Shown here: positions 3,736-6,140 of the stretch, piece after piece
How positions within the stretch are numbered: position 1 is the first letter of the stretch
How the letters are laid out: each line of letters begins with the position of its first letter
Source of the DNA: Stenotrophomonas sp.
Lineage (GTDB): Bacteria > Pseudomonadota > Gammaproteobacteria > Xanthomonadales > Xanthomonadaceae
Length of the DNA stretch: 6,140 bases
NCBI GenBank assembly: GCA_003510825.1
Contig: DOKO01000293.1
Coordinates: 1-6,140, forward strand
Direction: 5' to 3'
Program-made: the position numbers and the translations under genes
Notes under the pieces: generated by a model
The model's database searches: none
What the model was told of the DNA's origin: nothing
What the model saw: only the letters and a program-made list of their open reading frames with translations

Positions 3736-6140
3736 ATGTCCAACTCCCGCTTCGTACATCTCCACGTCCACACCGAGTTCTCGCTGGCGGACTCGACCAT
3801 CCGCGTGCCGGCCAAACCGGACCAGGCGGACCCGAAAAAGGCCAAGCAGGCCAACCTGCTGTCGCGCTCGGTCGAACTCGGCATGCCCGCGCTGGCGGTC
3901 ACCGACCTGAACAACCTGTTCGCCCTGGTCAAGTTCTACAAGGCCGCCGAAGGCGTGGGCATCAAGCCCATTGCCGGCGCCGACGTGATGATCACCGAGG
4001 AAGGCCAGGACCCGTGGCGGATGACCCTGCTGTGCCGCGACCGCGAGGGCTACCTGAGCCTGTCGCGGCTGCTGACCCGCGCCTGGATGGAAGGCCACCG
4101 CCCGGAAGGCGGCGTGGCCATCCACCCGGACTGGCTGAAGGCCGGCAATGCCAACCTGTTCGCCCTGGCCGGCCGTGACAGCCTGGCCGGTCGCCTGGCG
4201 CTGGACGGCAAGCACGACCTGGCCGAGCAGCAGCTGGCCGACTGGCAGCGCGCGTTTGGCGATGGCCTGCACCTGGAACTGACCCGCACCGGCCGCGATG
4301 GCGAGGAAACCTTCAACCGCTTCGCGCTGATGGCCGCCGGCCAGCGCGGCCTGCCGGTGGTGGCCAGCAACGACGTGCGCTTCCTGGCGCCGACCGATTT
4401 CAGCGCGCACGAAGCACGCGTGTGCATTTCCACCGGCCGCGTGCTGGACGATCCCAAGCGCCCGCGCGACTACAGCGACCAGCAGTACCTGAAGTCGGCA
4501 GAGGAGATGTGCGCGCTGTTCGCCGACATCCCCGATGCGATCGACAACACGCTGGCGCTGGCCGAGCGCTGCAACATCGAGATGCGGCTGGGCACCTACT
4601 TCCTGCCCAACTACCCGGTGCCCGACGACGAGACCCTGGACACCTGGATCCAGAAGATATCGCGCGACGGCCTGGAAGAGCGCCTGCAGAAGAATCCGCT
4701 GGCGCCGGGCAAAACCCGCGAAGAGTATTTCGAACGCCTGGAGTTCGAGCTCAACACCATCATCAAGATGGGCTTCCCGGGCTACTTCCTGATCGTTGCC
4801 GACTTCATCCAGTGGGGCAAGAACCAGGGCATCCCGATCGGCCCCGGCCGTGGTTCGGGTGCCGGTTCGCTGGTGGCGTGGGCGCTGAAGATCACCGATC
4901 TGGACCCGCTGCCGTACAACCTGCTGTTCGAGCGCTTCCTCAACCCGGAACGCGTGTCGATGCCCGACTTCGACATCGACTTCTGCATGGATCGCCGCGA
5001 CGAGGTGATCGACTACGTCGCACGCAAGTACGGCCGCGAGCGCGTCAGCCAGATCATCACCTACGGCACCATGGCGGCCAAGGCAGTGGTGCGCGACTCC
5101 GGCCGCGTGCTGGGCTTCCCGTACGGCCTGGTGGACGGCGTTTCCAAGCTGATCCCGAACATCCTTGGCATCCACCTGAAGGATGCGCTGGGCAAGGGCA
5201 AGGAAGGCCCGGGCTCGGAAATGGCCTCGGCCGAACTGATCCAGCGCTACGAGAGCGAGGACGATGTCCGCGACCTGATCGACCTGGCGCTGCAGCTGGA
5301 AGACCTGACCCGCAACGCCGGCAAGCACGCCGGTGGCGTGGTGATCGGGCCCGAGCCGCTGAGCGAGTTCTGCCCGCTGTACGCCGAACACGATGAAAAC
5401 GGCCTGGGCAAGAACCCGGTCACCCAGTTCGACAAGAACGACGTGGAAGAAGTCGGCCTGGTGAAGTTCGACTTCCTCGGCCTGCGCACGCTGACGATCA
5501 TCGACTGGGCGGTGAAGGCGATCAACAAGCGCCACGAGCGCGCCGGCATCCCGCCGGTGGATATCGCCGCGATCCCGCTGGACGATGCGCCCACCTACAA
5601 GGACATCTTCGCCAACGGCAACACCGGTGCGGTGTTCCAGTTCGAATCCTCGGGCATGCGCCGCCTGCTGAAGGACGCGCGCCCCGACCGTTTCGAAGAC
5701 CTCATCGCGCTGGTGTCGCTGTACCGCCCCGGCCCGATGGACCTGATTCCCTCCTTCAACGCGCGTAAGCACGGCCAGGAAGAAATCATCTATCCCGATC
5801 CGCGCACCGAAGCGATCCTGAAAGACACCTACGGCATCATGGTGTACCAGGAGCAGGTGATGCAGATGGCGCAGATCGTCGGCGGCTACTCGCTGGGCGG
5901 CGCCGACCTGCTGCGCCGTGCGATGGGCAAGAAGGTGCCGGCCGAAATGGCCAAGCACCGCGAGATCTTCCGCGAGGGTGCGGCCAAGGACGGCGTCGAC
6001 GAAGCCAAGGCCGATGCGATCTTCGACCTGATGGAGAAGTTCGCCGGCTACGGCTTCAACAAGTCGCACGCCGCCGCCTACGCGCTGGTCAGCTACCAGA
6101 CCGCCTGGCTCAAGCGCCATTACCCGGCCGAGTTCATGGC
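3736..6140 (+). CDS. dnaE: DNA polymerase III alpha subunit (5' 801 codons; runs off the window)
   Basis: DnaE is the catalytic subunit of the replicative polymerase. I read the frame codon by codon from 3736 to the window end and found no stop. The family has about 1,160-1,200 residues, so the C-terminal third (clamp-binding, OB and tau-binding parts) is missing. Order: PHP domain about 1-280 beginning FVHLHVHTEFS; GPGRGSGAGS at 369-378; the palm motif PDFDIDF with Asp411 and Asp413 (E. coli D401/D403 by my alignment); TRNAGKHAGG at 525-534; VKFDFLGLRTL with the third catalytic Asp579 (E. coli D555); VYQEQVMQ; and GYGFNKSHAAAYA at 771-783. The PHP domain keeps His10 and His12, but TDL replaces the usual TDH and NDVR replaces NDVH, so it is probably not an active nuclease. 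Two short insertions relative to E. coli, near residues 22-38 and 485-500, look lineage-specific. The ATG at 3736 is the only possible start after the in-frame stop at 3652 and has no clear ribosome binding site. Confidence 0.97.
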   Translation, partial: MSNSRFVHLHVHTEFSLADSTIRVPAKPDQADPKKAKQANLLSRSVELGMPALAVTDLNNLFALVKFYKAAEGVGIKPIAGADVMITEEGQDPWRMTLLCRDREGYLSLSRLLTRAWMEGHRPEGGVAIHPDWLKAGNANLFALAGRDSLAGRLALDGKHDLAEQQLADWQRAFGDGLHLELTRTGRDGEETFNRFALMAAGQRGLPVVASNDVRFLAPTDFSAHEARVCISTGRVLDDPKRPRDYSDQQYLKSAEEMCALFADIPDAIDNTLALAERCNIEMRLGTYFLPNYPVPDDETLDTWIQKISRDGLEERLQKNPLAPGKTREEYFERLEFELNTIIKMGFPGYFLIVADFIQWGKNQGIPIGPGRGSGAGSLVAWALKITDLDPLPYNLLFERFLNPERVSMPDFDIDFCMDRRDEVIDYVARKYGRERVSQIITYGTMAAKAVVRDSGRVLGFPYGLVDGVSKLIPNILGIHLKDALGKGKEGPGSEMASAELIQRYESEDDVRDLIDLALQLEDLTRNAGKHAGGVVIGPEPLSEFCPLYAEHDENGLGKNPVTQFDKNDVEEVGLVKFDFLGLRTLTIIDWAVKAINKRHERAGIPPVDIAAIPLDDAPTYKDIFANGNTGAVFQFESSGMRRLLKDARPDRFEDLIALVSLYRPGPMDLIPSFNARKHGQEEIIYPDPRTEAILKDTYGIMVYQEQVMQMAQIVGGYSLGGADLLRRAMGKKVPAEMAKHREIFREGAAKDGVDEAKADAIFDLMEKFAGYGFNKSHAAAYALVSYQTAWLKRHYPAEFM

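Noticed and set aside
3189..4178. A 329-codon plus-strand frame running from inside rnhB through the gap into dnaE, with an ATG at 3555.
   Set aside because: It is out of frame with both rnhB and dnaE, is rich in Arg, Pro and Ser as expected for a shifted high-GC frame, and its ATG lies in the loop of the SMAG-like hairpin.
4422..5396. A 324-codon plus-strand frame inside dnaE.
   Set aside because: It is a shifted reading of dnaE with Arg/Pro/Gly-rich composition, and the polymerase motifs are in the other frame.
3646..6120. An 824-codon open frame on the minus strand covering almost all of the visible dnaE.
   Set aside because: It is the antisense of a clearly conserved polymerase gene. 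In high-GC genomes with G/C at third codon positions the antisense frame often lacks stops. The product is rich in Val, Ala, Gln and His with no recognisable domain. The true plus-strand dnaE has no stop in the window, which is why it can be missed and the shadow preferred.

Overview
The window looks chromosomal and comes from a high-GC gammaproteobacterium, most likely Stenotrophomonas (Xanthomonadaceae). Three things support this: the gene order lpxD-fabZ-lpxA-lpxB-rnhB-dnaE, Xanthomonadaceae-like protein sequences, and a short palindrome after rnhB that ends in GTAG on the minus strand, as in the SMAG/REP elements of S. maltophilia. The assignment rests on recalled family sequences, because no search could be run.

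Layout, all genes on the plus strand: the C-terminal end of lpxD (to 351), fabZ (348-803), lpxA (823-1614), lpxB (1611-2870), rnhB (2867-3538), a 197-bp gap (3539-3735) with a SMAG-like hairpin, a short tandem repeat and a weak candidate promoter, then the first 801 codons of dnaE (3736 to the window end, still open). Three of the four junctions from lpxD to rnhB are ATGA overlaps of 4 bp, and the fourth (fabZ-lpxA) is an 19-bp gap with a good ribosome binding site. These five genes therefore look like one co-transcribed, partly translationally coupled unit. dnaE may be partly separate.

How the genes work together: LpxA adds the first 3-hydroxyacyl chain to UDP-GlcNAc, LpxD adds the second, N-linked chain, and LpxB condenses two products into the lipid A disaccharide. 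FabZ draws on the same 3-hydroxyacyl-ACP pool for membrane fatty acids, so its place in the operon balances phospholipid against lipid A. RnhB removes ribonucleotides from DNA, and DnaE is the replicative polymerase that is one source of them.

Most of the window is a conserved housekeeping cluster, and I found no new defence, mobile or biosynthetic system in it. The points most worth a second look are: an abrupt join near base 81, where LpxD-like sequence is preceded by about 80 bp of much lower GC that does not look like LpxD; a methionine at the acyl-chain ruler position of LpxA, which predicts short hydroxyacyl chains; the SMAG-like palindrome; and a DnaE PHP domain that keeps its first HxH pair but has lost other metal ligands. 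The longest closed ORF in the window is an 824-codon antisense frame over dnaE, which I reject as a high-GC shadow.
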